Assembly (NCBI GenBank): GCA_017622085.1
Contig: JAGARU010000098.1
Span: forward strand, 62,001-126,000
Length of the DNA stretch: 64,000 nt
Direction: 5' to 3'
DNA from: Clostridia bacterium
Lineage (GTDB): Bacteria; Bacillota; Clostridia; Oscillospirales; CAG-272
In this document: positions 50,741-60,284 of the stretch, in pieces
How the letters are laid out: every line of letters begins with the position of its first letter
Numbering within the stretch: position 1 is the stretch's first letter
Made by a program: the position numbers and the translations under genes
The notes under the pieces: generated by a model
Seen by the model: only the letters and a program-made list of their open reading frames with translations
Database searches by the model: none
What the model was told of the DNA's origin: nothing

Positions 50741-53077
50741 ATGAAAAAGGTTCTTTTTAACGAATCCTGGCGCTTTTGCCTGAACGAAGGAGAAGTGCAG
50801 ACCGTGGATCTCCCTCACGATTTTTCCATTGGCCAAGCGCGCCGCGCCGACGCACCATCCGGCATTGCCGGCGGTTATTTTCCCGGTGGCTACGGCCAGT
50901 ATGAAAAGAGCTTCACCGCCAAGCGGAGAAAAAAGTATTTCTTCCTCTCCGACGGCTCCTTTGGTATCACCGAGGTGCGGATCAATAACAACCTGGTGGT
51001 CATCAATAAGTACGGCTATAACAGCTTTTACGCCGATCTGACCGAGTACCTTCGCTACGATCGGGAAAACACGTTAAAGATCTGTGTCAATAACAAGTGG
51101 CAGCCCAATGCCCGTTGGTATACCGGCTCTGGCCTGTATCGGGACGTGTTCCTTTGCGAGTGTGACCGCTCTTACCTCCATCCCTTTGGCCCCTTCGTGT
51201 TTACGGAGAGCGTTTGCGACGGAACGGCCTACATGGGTGCGGAGGTTCGCTTCCATGCGGCCGAGCGAGGCGAGGGAAGTTTGTCCTTTGCCATCTATGC
51301 GGACGGCAAGCGCGCACCGGTACATACCTTTGAAAAGCGTATTTACGCAACGGAGGGAGAAAATAAGGTGCACGCCAAATTCCAGCTGGAGAAGGCCAAG
51401 CTGTGGAACGTGGGTACCCCCAACGTCTATACCGTCAAGGTGACCCTGCATCTGAAGGACTCCACGGATACCGACAGCGCCGTATTTGGCGTGCGTACCG
51501 TGCTGGCGGACAGCAAAAAGGGGCTACTCATTAACGGAATTCCGGTCAAGCTTCGCGGCGGATGCATTCATCACGACCACGGACCCTTGGGCGCGGCCGT
51601 TTACCCCGAGGCCGAGTATCGACGCATCGCCCTCTTGAAGGAGGCCGGCTTTAACGCCATCCGCCTCTCCCATAATCCCCAGTCCCGCCACCTGTACGAC
51701 GCCTGTGACCGCTTGGGTATGCTGGTGATCGACGAGCTCTTTGACTACTGGACGGACGGCAAGCTGAAGGACGATTTCCATGCTTTCTTCGAGGATAACT
51801 ATAAGGTCTGGTCGGAGCAGATCGTTCTCCGGAACCGCTCGCATCCTTCCATTATTATGTGGAGCACCGGAAACGAAATTCCCCAAAAAACGGGACGCGG
51901 CTACGGCTATGAGATCGCCCGCACCATCGCGGATACCATCCGCGCCTGCGATCCCACCCGCCTCTTGACCCACGGCCTCTGCAGCCTTTGGGATGACAAG
52001 GAGGAATTCGCGCAGGAAAACGCCACCAAGGAAGCGCCCGCCACCGAAATGGACTACTTTGCCGAGCGCACCGCCATTACTGCCGATACCGTGGACGTGG
52101 TAGGCTACAACTATCTGGAATACCGCACCGAGCGGGATCTTGCCCGCTTCCCCGATCGGCTGATCCTGAATACGGAGACCTTCCCCCTTTGCGCCTTCAC
52201 CACCACCGCTCAGCTGAAGGACAACCCCCGCGTCATCGGCGATTGCGTCTGGACGGCGTGGGATTACTTTGGGGAGACCGGTATTGGCCACGTAAACTAC
52301 CACTATCCCGAGCCCGATGACCTTCTGGCCGACCGTCACCCCAACCACATAGCCAATTGCGGAGACATCGATATCTGCGGCGAGCGCAAGCCCCAGTCCT
52401 ATTATCGCGAGCTGGCGTGGGGTCTGCGGACGGAGCCGTATATCGCTTGCACCCACCCGTCCCGCGCGCCGCGGCCCTATACGCCCAGCGGATGGGGCTT
52501 TTACGACTGCGAGCCCAGCTGGTGCTTTGAGGGCTGGGAGGGTAAGCCCACCGTGGTATACGTCTTTGCCGATTGTGATGAGGTTGTCTTGGAGATCAAC
52601 GGACAAGAGATCGGACGCCAGTCTCGCACGGAAAACGGCATCTATCGCTTTGATGCCGAATACCAACCCGGCAAAATCGTCGCCCATACCTACCGTGGCG
52701 GTAAGCCGCAGGCTTCCTCTATGCTTGTAACGGAGGGCAAGGCAGAGCGCTTGTGCTTGACGGCAGAGGCAAGCCACCTTGCAAAAACCACCGAAGCCCC
52801 TGTCTGCGATATTCTTTACGTACAGGCCACCCTCCTTGACGGAGAGGGAAGACGGTGCACTCAAGGGGACGTCGAAGTGCATTACGAGGCCACGGGCGCC
52901 GACATTCTCGGCGTTGGAAACGCCCATCTGACCGACGAGACCCTCTATACCTCGCCCACCCGCCGCTTGCATCAAGGCAAGAGCACCCTGGTGCTGAAGC
53001 GCCATCGGAACGGTATCCCCCTCACCCTCACCGCTACAGTCGAGGGCCTTCCCACCGCGACCCTTGTGCTCGAATAA
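50741..53077 (+). CDS. GH2 beta-galactosidase family protein
   Basis: 778 residues. The ATG at 50741 has AAGGAGG upstream and follows the promoter; an earlier in-frame start would lie inside the preceding gene. Domains: jelly-roll sugar-binding domain (1-150), immunoglobulin-like domain (about 155-255), TIM barrel (about 258-560) with acid/base Glu379 in WSTGNEIPQ and nucleophile Glu479 in ILNTETFP, then two C-terminal beta domains (from about 590). This is the compact GH2 form common in gut Bacillota, acting as beta-galactosidase, beta-glucuronidase or arabinopyranosidase. No signal peptide is present. It is single in its unit and ends in a hairpin shared with the convergent GH51 gene. Confidence 0.92.
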   Translation: MKKVLFNESWRFCLNEGEVQTVDLPHDFSIGQARRADAPSGIAGGYFPGGYGQYEKSFTAKRRKKYFFLSDGSFGITEVRINNNLVVINKYGYNSFYADLTEYLRYDRENTLKICVNNKWQPNARWYTGSGLYRDVFLCECDRSYLHPFGPFVFTESVCDGTAYMGAEVRFHAAERGEGSLSFAIYADGKRAPVHTFEKRIYATEGENKVHAKFQLEKAKLWNVGTPNVYTVKVTLHLKDSTDTDSAVFGVRTVLADSKKGLLINGIPVKLRGGCIHHDHGPLGAAVYPEAEYRRIALLKEAGFNAIRLSHNPQSRHLYDACDRLGMLVIDELFDYWTDGKLKDDFHAFFEDNYKVWSEQIVLRNRSHPSIIMWSTGNEIPQKTGRGYGYEIARTIADTIRACDPTRLLTHGLCSLWDDKEEFAQENATKEAPATEMDYFAERTAITADTVDVVGYNYLEYRTERDLARFPDRLILNTETFPLCAFTTTAQLKDNPRVIGDCVWTAWDYFGETGIGHVNYHYPEPDDLLADRHPNHIANCGDIDICGERKPQSYYRELAWGLRTEPYIACTHPSRAPRPYTPSGWGFYDCEPSWCFEGWEGKPTVVYVFADCDEVVLEINGQEIGRQSRTENGIYRFDAEYQPGKIVAHTYRGGKPQASSMLVTEGKAERLCLTAEASHLAKTTEAPVCDILYVQATLLDGEGRRCTQGDVEVHYEATGADILGVGNAHLTDETLYTSPTRRLHQGKSTLVLKRHRNGIPLTLTATVEGLPTATLVLE

Positions 53078-53143
53078 AGCAAAAAATGTAGCCTGAGACT
53101 CCCCTGAGGCGAACAGCATTTATTTACTCATCAAAAATAGACA

Positions 53144-53188
53144 GAGCAAGAGTAGAAGGAGCTTTCTCCTTTTCCTCTTGCTCGTTTT
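53144..53188. terminator. Terminator between convergent GH2 and GH51 genes
   Basis: GAGCAAGAG (53144-53152) pairs with CTCTTGCTC (53175-53183), with an inner AAGGAG/CTCCTT stem, followed by GTTTTG. The minus-strand side is weaker. Confidence 0.75.
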
Positions 53189-53224
53189 GTTTGTATAAGG
53201 ATTTGCGCTTGCGCGCACTCTGCT

Positions 53225-54709
53225 TTATTTACGGAAAATAAGCATATTCCAGGAGTGCTTTTTCAGCTGAATGGGTGCGGTGTGATCGACCTCGCGCTCT
53301 ACAGGAGAGACAACCTCGCCCTCCTTGCTGTTGGCGGCCTCCAGATCATCCGCATAGAGCTCCACGTGCTCCGCAAGACGGTAGCCCTCAAAGCCCTCCG
53401 CCGCCAGATCAAGCTCCATGTCCTCGTCCAGCGAGCGGTTGACGGCGTATACAACCAATTCCTGCCGCGCCTCATTGTGGATCACAGAGGTGTAGAGGTA
53501 CGGGATATCCCAACCCTCCTTCGACCGATATCCCTCGCTCTCAACCTCCGCCCGGAGGGTGGTGCCGTTTCCGAAGAGAGAGGCGTAGAGGTAGGGGTAG
53601 AAGATGGTCTGCTTCCACGCCGGCCCACCGTTTTCCGTCATAATGGGCGCAATTACGTTGACCAGCTGAGCAAGGCAGGCAATCTTGACCCGGTCGCAGT
53701 TGTTCTGCAGAGTCATCAGCATACAGCCGACCAAGAGCGCATCCTCAAAGTTGTAGTGCTCCTCCAAGAGGTGGGGTGCTGTCAGCCATCGCTCCGCCGT
53801 CTTTTCCTCGTCCTTGGTGCGGTACCATACGTTCCATTCGTCAAAGGAAAGGTGAATTTCCTTGTCGCCGTTCTTTTTTGCCTTGATTTCGTCGCAAATG
53901 CCCACGGTTTCCTTGATAAACCGATCCATGTCCTCGGCCCGTGCCAAAAAATCAGCCGTGTTTTTGGCATAATTGCCATAATATCCGTGGAGGGAAAGGT
54001 AATCTACGTAGTCGTAGGTGTGCTCCAGCACGGTGCGCTCCCATTCCCCGAAGGTGGGCATATGGTGGTCGGAGCTGCCGCAGGCCACCAGCTCAATGGA
54101 GGGATCCACCCACTTCAAAACCTTTGCCGTCTCCGTGGCGGTGCGGCCGTATTCCTCGGCGGTCTTGTGGCAGATCTGCCAGCTGCCGTCCATTTCGTTG
54201 CCCAGACACCAAAGCTTGATGCCAAAGGGCGCTTCAAATCCGTTTTGGCGGCGGAGATTGGCGTAATAGGTGTCGGTGGTTCCGTTGCAGTATTCAATCA
54301 GCTCCCGGGCCTCGTCGGGGCCACGGGTGCCAAGATTTACGGCCATCATCACGTCGGTTCCGGCGCGCTTGGCCCATTCCTGAAACTCGTCAATGCCAAC
54401 CTGATTGGTCTCCACGGAGAGCCATGCCAGGTCCAGCTTCTTCGGCCGCTTGGTGCGGTCGCCAATGCCGTCCTCCCAGTTGTAGCCGGAGACAAAGTTT
54501 CCGCCGGGATAGCGCACCACGGGAACCTGAAGCTGACGGGTCAGCTCAAGCACGTCTGAGCGAAAGCCCATATCATCGGCCGTTTCATGGCCGGGCTCGT
54601 AAATGCCGTTGTACACGGCTCTGCCAAGATGCTCGATAAACGAGCCGTAGATCCGTCGGTCAATGGTGCCTACGGTTCTATTGTTCTGAATGGAGATTTT
54701 TGCTTTCAT
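53225..54709 (-). CDS. GH51 alpha-L-arabinofuranosidase
   Basis: 494 residues, the normal family length. The TIM barrel carries acid/base Glu172 in CLGNEMDG and nucleophile Glu291 in LSFDEWNVW. The family motifs RYPGGNFVSGYNWEDG and GTRGPDEARE are intact, and a C-terminal beta-sandwich follows. It is a cytoplasmic enzyme removing alpha-L-arabinofuranosyl groups from arabinan or arabinoxylan oligosaccharides. It has its own minus-strand promoter (54771-54799) after the terminator of the upstream GH63-like gene, so it is a separate unit. This is the most confidently assigned arabinose enzyme of the window. Confidence 0.95.
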   Translation of the reverse strand: MKAKISIQNNRTVGTIDRRIYGSFIEHLGRAVYNGIYEPGHETADDMGFRSDVLELTRQLQVPVVRYPGGNFVSGYNWEDGIGDRTKRPKKLDLAWLSVETNQVGIDEFQEWAKRAGTDVMMAVNLGTRGPDEARELIEYCNGTTDTYYANLRRQNGFEAPFGIKLWCLGNEMDGSWQICHKTAEEYGRTATETAKVLKWVDPSIELVACGSSDHHMPTFGEWERTVLEHTYDYVDYLSLHGYYGNYAKNTADFLARAEDMDRFIKETVGICDEIKAKKNGDKEIHLSFDEWNVWYRTKDEEKTAERWLTAPHLLEEHYNFEDALLVGCMLMTLQNNCDRVKIACLAQLVNVIAPIMTENGGPAWKQTIFYPYLYASLFGNGTTLRAEVESEGYRSKEGWDIPYLYTSVIHNEARQELVVYAVNRSLDEDMELDLAAEGFEGYRLAEHVELYADDLEAANSKEGEVVSPVEREVDHTAPIQLKKHSWNMLIFRK

Positions 54710-54770
54710 ATCTGCTCCTGACCTCTTTATAATGTAGTGGAATGCGTGTTCTCACACGGCGGTTTTCTTC

Positions 54771-54799
54771 ATTGTATCATAGTTAATCCCCAAACGCAA
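54771..54799 (-). promoter_or_regulatory. Promoter of the GH51 gene
   Basis: On the minus strand TTGCGT (54794-54799), a 17-bp spacer and TACAAT (54771-54776). Confidence 0.65.
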
Positions 54800-54807
54800 G
54801 GGGAATG

Positions 54808-54838
54808 AAAAAGGGCGAAGAAATCTCTTCGCCCTTTT
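54808..54838 (-). terminator. Terminator of the GH63-like gene
   Basis: AAAAGGGCGAAGA pairs with TCTTCGCCCTTTT (54809-54837). It lies 9 bp beyond the stop codon in the leftward direction, with a T run on that side. Confidence 0.88.
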
Positions 54839-54846
54839 GTGTTAAG

Positions 54847-56478
54847 TTAAAGAGCCTGATAAGCGTTTGCCGCCCATGCATAGCACTTGCATCGGAGCTG
54901 CTTGCCGGTCAAAGCACTGGTGTTCTCGCTGAAGCCGTACTTGCAAACGGAGGTCTTGTAGTTCTCCGCGATCTGGTTTGCAAGGTCGGTATAGCCAAGG
55001 TTGCGGAGGGCAAAAACGAACATAATAACGTCCGGTGCCCAAACAGCGCCTCTCCAGTATCCGTTCTCCTCAAACATGGGGCTGTCAAGCGCTTCACTTG
55101 CAATACCGCCCACGCAAAGATGGTGCTCGGTGATCCGCTTTACGATGTATTCCTGCATTTCCTTGGGAAGCATATCCTCAAGCACGATCACACGCAGAGG
55201 CATCAGCGCGTTGCAGTAGTAGGGCTCGCCCGTTTCTGCCAGACGGACGAAGAGCTTTTCGCCATCCCAGTAATTCTTAATGGCTTTTTCGGCCAGCTCC
55301 TTGGACAGCTGTGCATAGACTCTCTTGTCGGTGGGGTAGTTGAGGACCTCTGCCGCTTCCGAGAGGAAGGAGCACTGAACGGAAAGGAAAGCAATCAGCT
55401 CACCGGTCTCAATGTGCTCGCTCTTGTCGTAGCAGGTGGAGTTATCCTGTCCGGAGTCATTTCCGTGGTAGTAGGAGGGTGTATCACCGCGAAGGTTCAG
55501 CCACCAGTCGGTATTGCGCTTCATGTCAAAGTAAACCTCTTCCAGCGCGTGTGGGGTAGCAAATTCGGGATTTCTCTTGATCATCTGCTTGTACATCCAG
55601 CCCTGTACGGGAGGCTTTACAAAGTTCCATACCTTGTAATGCTCGGAGATGGCATCGGGTACACGGCCAACGCGGTTGATGTGCTTGTACATGATCATGA
55701 ACTGATCCATAGCCATACGGAAGTCCACGTCTGCTAGCCCCAGAGCGTTAAAGGCGTTATCCCAGCTCCATACGTTGCTCATGCCGGCCTTGCCCATAAC
55801 GATGGCTTCCGTCGTGAAGTTTCCGGCGGGAGCAATGGTGTTGGACCACAGAATGTAAGCGCATTCTTTTTCGTACTTGTTCTTACAGTGGAATTTTTTC
55901 TCCCATGCAAGGTAGTCCTTTTCAGCCACATCGGCATAGTGGTCGTAGGCCATGCCCTTGGCCTCTACCGCGCCCTTGTCAAGGAAGGTGATCTCAATGG
56001 AGAATTCATATTCGCCGTTTTCATCGGGGTAAACACGAACGTTGGCAAAATCAGAGGTGATCTGACCGGGCAAACGGCATTTTTCAATCTGAAGGCTACC
56101 CTTAAGGGGAACAAACAGCATGCTGCAGTTGTTTTTAAAGTCACAGAATTCAAGAACGTCATTCTGAACGACCTGGTAATCGAATTTCACGCGGGTCTTT
56201 GCAATTTCGATCAGCATATCCTTGCCCTTGCCCTTGATATATGCGCCATCCTTGCCGAAGAGCGTGATGTTTTGCTCGCCGCCCTCAAACTTAGCGGTAA
56301 TCTCGCGCGGGGTAAAGGCCAGCTTGGATCCCTTGCCATAGTCGATGGCAAGAACGCCATTGAAGATGTCCTGTCCGTGGCTGTGGATCATGTCCATTTT
56401 AAGGACGTCTTTTCCTTTCTTATCCCAAACGAGATAAGAGCCGCGGATACTGTAATGAAGTCTGTCAAATGAGTACAT
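54847..56478 (-). CDS. GH63/trehalase-like (alpha/alpha)6-barrel glycosidase
   Basis: 543 residues. The start at 56478 is chosen for GAGGAGG eight bases upstream and the promoter behind it; longer versions have neither. An N-terminal beta domain (to about residue 200) precedes an (alpha/alpha)6 barrel with the clan GH-G signatures: SNVWSWDNAFNALGL (catalytic acid region) and ENGYWRGAVWAPDVIM (near the base). These are typical of GH63/'MGH1-like' and GH37 enzymes acting on alpha-glucosides, mannosylglycerate or similar substrates. No signal peptide is visible. The natural substrate is unknown. It is a single-gene unit, divergent from the small GH43 gene. Confidence 0.8.
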   Translation of the reverse strand: MYSFDRLHYSIRGSYLVWDKKGKDVLKMDMIHSHGQDIFNGVLAIDYGKGSKLAFTPREITAKFEGGEQNITLFGKDGAYIKGKGKDMLIEIAKTRVKFDYQVVQNDVLEFCDFKNNCSMLFVPLKGSLQIEKCRLPGQITSDFANVRVYPDENGEYEFSIEITFLDKGAVEAKGMAYDHYADVAEKDYLAWEKKFHCKNKYEKECAYILWSNTIAPAGNFTTEAIVMGKAGMSNVWSWDNAFNALGLADVDFRMAMDQFMIMYKHINRVGRVPDAISEHYKVWNFVKPPVQGWMYKQMIKRNPEFATPHALEEVYFDMKRNTDWWLNLRGDTPSYYHGNDSGQDNSTCYDKSEHIETGELIAFLSVQCSFLSEAAEVLNYPTDKRVYAQLSKELAEKAIKNYWDGEKLFVRLAETGEPYYCNALMPLRVIVLEDMLPKEMQEYIVKRITEHHLCVGGIASEALDSPMFEENGYWRGAVWAPDVIMFVFALRNLGYTDLANQIAENYKTSVCKYGFSENTSALTGKQLRCKCYAWAANAYQAL

Positions 56479-56509
56479 AAAAACCTCCTCGCGTATTTTT
56501 ATTAAGTTT

Positions 56510-56538
56510 ATTTTAATATGAAATCCGTAAAAAGTCAA
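56510..56538 (-). promoter_or_regulatory. Promoter of the GH63-like gene
   Basis: On the minus strand TTGACT (56533-56538), a 17-bp spacer and TAAAAT (56510-56515). Confidence 0.8.
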
Positions 56539-56618
56539 CATACAATTACGGTTGTGAAGTACGGAGGGCGAGGAACGTATCCTCTTACGACATATTTTAA
56601 AATATGCCGCAACCCTCT

Positions 56619-56647
56619 TGCTTTTCATGTATCACTTGTGATATAAC
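56619..56647 (+). promoter_or_regulatory. Promoter of the operon starting at 56678
   Basis: TTGCTT, a spacer of about 17 bp and TATAAC, followed by CGGAGG before the ATG. The boundaries may be off by a base. Confidence 0.55.
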
Positions 56648-56677
56648 GGATCTGTATAGACACTCGGAGGATTATTT

Positions 56678-57592
56678 ATGAAGCTTACGTTTGATGTAGA
56701 CAAACACCAGCCCGATCCTTTTATTTTTGAGGATGAGGGGAATTTTTACTTGTATGTGACCGCACACGATGGAGTGGAGGCATACTCTACCGACGATATT
56801 TTCGGGGAATGGCATTTTGAGGGTATCGTTGCTTCCGTAAAGGATGGCGAGAAATATTGGGCACCGTCAATTATAAAGATTGATGGTAGATATTATATCT
56901 ATTTTTCCTGCACGATAGGAGAGGATTTTGAATTTATGCATGTTATGTCTGCAAGCTCTCCTCTCGGACCCTTTGAGAAGCCGAAGCGTTTGTACGACTA
57001 TTTTTCGATAGATTCGCATGTTGTAAAGACAGATGCGGGACTTTTTTTGTGGTTTGCGAGAAACGGTGAGGTTGGTGACCGAATAGGCACGAGAGTATGC
57101 GTTGACCGTTTGCTTGATCCCTACACGCCCGAATATAAGGTTCGCGACGTTGTACTTGCAACGCTTGATGAGGAGAAGTACGCTCGAACGCCCGAAGAAG
57201 CCTCTTCTTGGCATACCATAGAAGGCGCGTTTTGGTTCAGAGAGGGCGACTGGCAGTATGTTATGTATAGCGGAGGCTGCTACCAAAACGACACTTACCA
57301 CGTAGGCTATGCGGCGGCCAAGACCGATGAGGCTGACCTTACGAAGATAGATTTTGTCAAGCGAGAGAACGGAGAAAGATTTGCTCCCGTCCTGATAAAA
57401 AACGAGTTCGAGGAGGGAACGGGACACCATAGCGTTATCAAGCACCACGGACAGTATTACGCTATCTATCACGCCCGTGATCGCAAGGACGAGAATGACC
57501 CAAACTATGTTGAGCGTCGAACGGCAAGAATTTGTAAGCTTCACGTAAAGAACGGAGTCATTACTGCGGAAAGATATGCGGATCGGGTTTGA
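56678..57592 (+). CDS. Small GH43-type glycosidase
   Basis: 304 residues, a bare five-bladed propeller without an accessory domain. Catalytic positions: Asp in HQPDPFIFED (base), Asp in FSIDSHVVK (pKa tuning) and Glu in WHTIEGAFWF (acid). The late GTGHHSVIKHHGQYY loop is also GH43-like. The codons are markedly AT-richer than in the other GH genes, which suggests later acquisition. CGGAGG precedes the ATG. It is followed by relic DNA and then a run of rightward sugar genes. The activity is probably arabinofuranosidase or xylosidase; the substrate is open. Confidence 0.87.
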   Translation: MKLTFDVDKHQPDPFIFEDEGNFYLYVTAHDGVEAYSTDDIFGEWHFEGIVASVKDGEKYWAPSIIKIDGRYYIYFSCTIGEDFEFMHVMSASSPLGPFEKPKRLYDYFSIDSHVVKTDAGLFLWFARNGEVGDRIGTRVCVDRLLDPYTPEYKVRDVVLATLDEEKYARTPEEASSWHTIEGAFWFREGDWQYVMYSGGCYQNDTYHVGYAAAKTDEADLTKIDFVKRENGERFAPVLIKNEFEEGTGHHSVIKHHGQYYAIYHARDRKDENDPNYVERRTARICKLHVKNGVITAERYADRV

Positions 57593-57645
57593 CCGTGTAT
57601 AATTCGAAGCAAAAGTTTTACGATTACTTGTAAAGAGAAAGAGTT

Positions 57646-58131
57646 ATGTGGCCGAGGGCAATTGCGAGGGACTTCAACCACCCGTCCATCATCGGGTGGT
57701 GCCCTCTGAACGAGACTTGGGATTGGGAAAATCGCCATCAAAACGACGATTTCATCCGCGCCATGTGTTACGCAACGAAAGCAATGGACACGACCGGACC
57801 CTGTATCGGCACCAGTGGTAACTTCCAGGTAGTTTCTGATATTTACGATCTTCACGATTATATTCAAGATATCGAGGAGTTAAAAAAGATCTACCTTGCG
57901 CCCACATACGAGGCGTTTGCGGAAGAATATGACAAGCGTCACTGGGGGATTGCAAAATATCAAAAAACCATCGATTATAAGGATATGGCGCTTTATCTCA
58001 GCGAGTACGGCGGGATACGCTGGGACGTGAACAACACTTCATGCCCTACGGATACGGAACCGTGGATTGCGCCGCCATCGCTTGCATCAATGATGTTTTT
58101 GTCGGTGCCGTGCCATGGGATACGTTCATAA
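57646..58131 (+). pseudogene. GH2 fragment joined to an isomerase-tail fragment
   Basis: From 57646 the frame codes the middle of a GH2 TIM barrel: RDFNHPSIIGWCPLNETWDW (with the acid/base Glu) and then YLSEYGGIRWDV (with the nucleophile Glu). The two sandwich domains before it and the end of the barrel are missing. Near 58035 the match stops. Another frame then reads QHFMPYGYGTVDCAAI, which resembles QHLMPYGRGNVDFVSV near the C-terminus of the sugar isomerase/epimerase at 60285. So a deletion seems to have joined a GH2 gene to the tail of an isomerase gene, out of frame. The start at 57646 lacks a good ribosome binding site. I treat it as a decayed relic. Confidence 0.72.
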
Positions 58132-58156
58132 TACAGAAAAACGAGGAGCAAGGGAT

Positions 58157-60169
58157 ATGGAAACGAACGTGAAAAAGAGAATCGACAGCTTTTGGGGTCT
58201 GCACCTTGACTATCACGCCACCCCAAAGGACGGCTTGCAGGGAGAAACGCTTACCGAGGAGAACGTGCGCGCCATTTGTCAGAGCTTGAAGCCGGATTTT
58301 ATCCAGATTGATTGCAAGGGTCACCCGGGCTGGGCCTCCTATCCCTCAAAGGTCGGCAACGCCATGCCGGAGTTTGCAAAGGATACCTTGGCTCTGTGGC
58401 GCAAGGTCACTCGCGAGGAGGGCGTGGCTCTTTACATGCACTATTCCGGTGTATACGATCGCAAATATTGCTCGGAGCATCCTGAGGAGAACAGTATGTG
58501 GGCAGACGGCACCTATACAGAGGGAGCAACCTGCCTCGGCGGCAAGTACGTCGAGGATCTGATGATTCCCCAGCTCCTTGAATTGGCCGGTGACTACGGG
58601 GTGGACGGCGTATGGGTGGACGGCGATTGTTGGATGGCGCACCCGGACTTCCGTCCGGATTCTCTGGCGGCTTTTGAGCGGGAAACCGGCATCGACCTTG
58701 CGGGTCAGATACCCTCAGACCGCTCCCATCCTCAGTTTGAGGCTTATCGGGAGTTTCACCGAGAGCTCTTTCGCCGATACGTACGTTACTACGTGGATGC
58801 CGTCCATGCACAGTATCCGGAGTTTCAGATTGCCTCCAACTGGGCCTTCAGCGACCACATGCCGGAGCCGGTCACAGCAAATGTGGACTTTCTTTCCGGC
58901 GACTTGAATCCAACCAACAGCTTCCATTCTGCCCGCTATGCGGCTCGCGCACTGGCACAGCAGGAAATGCCGTGGGATCTGATGGCATGGAACTTCCGCC
59001 AAGGCATCGGCATTCGCAGTGGGTACGCACCCAAGCATCCGATTCAGATCATGCAGGAGGCGGCGGCCGTTATTTCCACCGGTGGCGCCTTTCAGGATTA
59101 CGTGCCCCAGCTTCGGGATGGCTCGCCTAACATGGTGGAGTTGAACAACCTGGCGGAGGTGTCTGCTTTTGTACGTGCGCGCAAGGATTGGTGCTTCCGC
59201 GGCACACCCATCCATCAGGCCGCCTTGCTACTTTCTACCTACGACCGCCACAGAGAGTCTTGGACGCTCTATCAGCGCACAGGCTATGAACGCGCCATGG
59301 GAGCAACGGCTCTTTTGTGTGATATCGGGCAATCCCTTGAGATCATCTGTGAGCACACCTTGGCCGCCCACAGAGACGAATATAAAATGATTGTTATCCC
59401 CGAGCTGTACGCCGGCCTGGCCGACGAGACGGTGGATCGCCTGCTCGATTACGTAAAGAACGGCGGCAGCCTGCTTCTGATTGGAAAGAAAACCTGTAGT
59501 CTCTTTGCTTCGCGTCCGGACGTGCCCTTCACAGTGAAGGACCGTGCCGAGTTCGTTGCGACTGCGGAGCAAGCAACTCAGGACGGTCACAACAACCGTA
59601 CCAGCCGGGATTATCAGCCCTACGTTTTTACCCTCGATCATGCAAGATACGGTGCTGCCTTCTCCCCCTGCGAGATCGTAGCAGCGGACGGTGTGACGGA
59701 AGCCTACGTGGGCGAGCGCAATCGGCAGACCGCTCCCGTGGCTGTGACCGTGTCCTACGGCGCAGGACAGATCTGCGCCATCGGATTTGACGTCGGTGCC
59801 CAGTATCTGAGCGGTGCCCAATATCTGCATCGAACGCTCCTGCGCCAGGTCACCGACCGGCTGTATACGCCCCTTGCACGGGTGGAATCTGCTTGCGGAC
59901 GGCTGGAGCTTATGGCATTGAAGAAGGACGGTCGGCTTATGCTTCAGCTGGTCAATGCCGGCGGCACCCATGCCGACTCCGCTTCTGCCACAGATGACTG
60001 TATTCCGCCTGTGCTGGATATTAAGCTTTCTCTCACCTTGTCAAAGCCGCCGAAGAAACTGATTCTTCAGCCCGAGGGCAGGGAGCTGCCCTTCACCTGC
60101 GAGGAAGATAAAATCATCGTCACCGTTGACCGCTTGAACATTCATAGCACCCTCGTAGTCGAGGAGTAA
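58157..60169 (+). CDS. Putative TIM-barrel glycoside hydrolase (GH29/GH42-like, possibly GH151)
   Basis: 670 residues. The ATG at 58157 is chosen because GGAGCAAGGG precedes it. The N-terminal TIM barrel (about 1-350) shows FIQIDCKGHPGWASYP, then ALYMHYSGVYD, and YGVDGVWVDGDCW, where the Asp could be a nucleophile. The middle (about 370-560) resembles the beta-galactosidase trimerisation domain (LLLSTYDRH, VIPELYAGL, YVKNGGSLLLIGK). A final beta domain ends in NIHSTLVVEE. This layout is shared by alpha-L-fucosidases of GH151 and related unclassified families, so a fucosidase is possible but not proven. It has no signal peptide. It is followed by a short relic and the isomerase gene. Confidence 0.78.
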   Translation: METNVKKRIDSFWGLHLDYHATPKDGLQGETLTEENVRAICQSLKPDFIQIDCKGHPGWASYPSKVGNAMPEFAKDTLALWRKVTREEGVALYMHYSGVYDRKYCSEHPEENSMWADGTYTEGATCLGGKYVEDLMIPQLLELAGDYGVDGVWVDGDCWMAHPDFRPDSLAAFERETGIDLAGQIPSDRSHPQFEAYREFHRELFRRYVRYYVDAVHAQYPEFQIASNWAFSDHMPEPVTANVDFLSGDLNPTNSFHSARYAARALAQQEMPWDLMAWNFRQGIGIRSGYAPKHPIQIMQEAAAVISTGGAFQDYVPQLRDGSPNMVELNNLAEVSAFVRARKDWCFRGTPIHQAALLLSTYDRHRESWTLYQRTGYERAMGATALLCDIGQSLEIICEHTLAAHRDEYKMIVIPELYAGLADETVDRLLDYVKNGGSLLLIGKKTCSLFASRPDVPFTVKDRAEFVATAEQATQDGHNNRTSRDYQPYVFTLDHARYGAAFSPCEIVAADGVTEAYVGERNRQTAPVAVTVSYGAGQICAIGFDVGAQYLSGAQYLHRTLLRQVTDRLYTPLARVESACGRLELMALKKDGRLMLQLVNAGGTHADSASATDDCIPPVLDIKLSLTLSKPPKKLILQPEGRELPFTCEEDKIIVTVDRLNIHSTLVVEE

Positions 60170-60178
60170 GGAGATACC

Positions 60179-60283
60179 ATGTACGGTTGAAGCGGCCTTT
60201 ACGGGAAATATGAGCGGAAGGTGACCGCCAACGGAAGCACCGTTCGGCAAACGTTTCATAAAACTGACGATAGGAGAATGAAC
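60179..60283 (+). pseudogene. Short relic of a lost gene
   Basis: An AAGGAGATACC ribosome binding site leads to an ATG at 60179, but the frame stops after three codons. Beyond the stop the same frame reads SGLYGKYERKVTANGSTVRQ without further stops up to the next gene. It looks like the remains of a coding region after deletion. The family is not recognisable. Confidence 0.4.
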
Positions 60284-60284
60284 A

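Noticed and set aside
57640..57650. TTATGTGG as a third recombinase half-site
   Set aside because: Only an 8-bp match to one arm with no partner arm; expected by chance in 64 kb.
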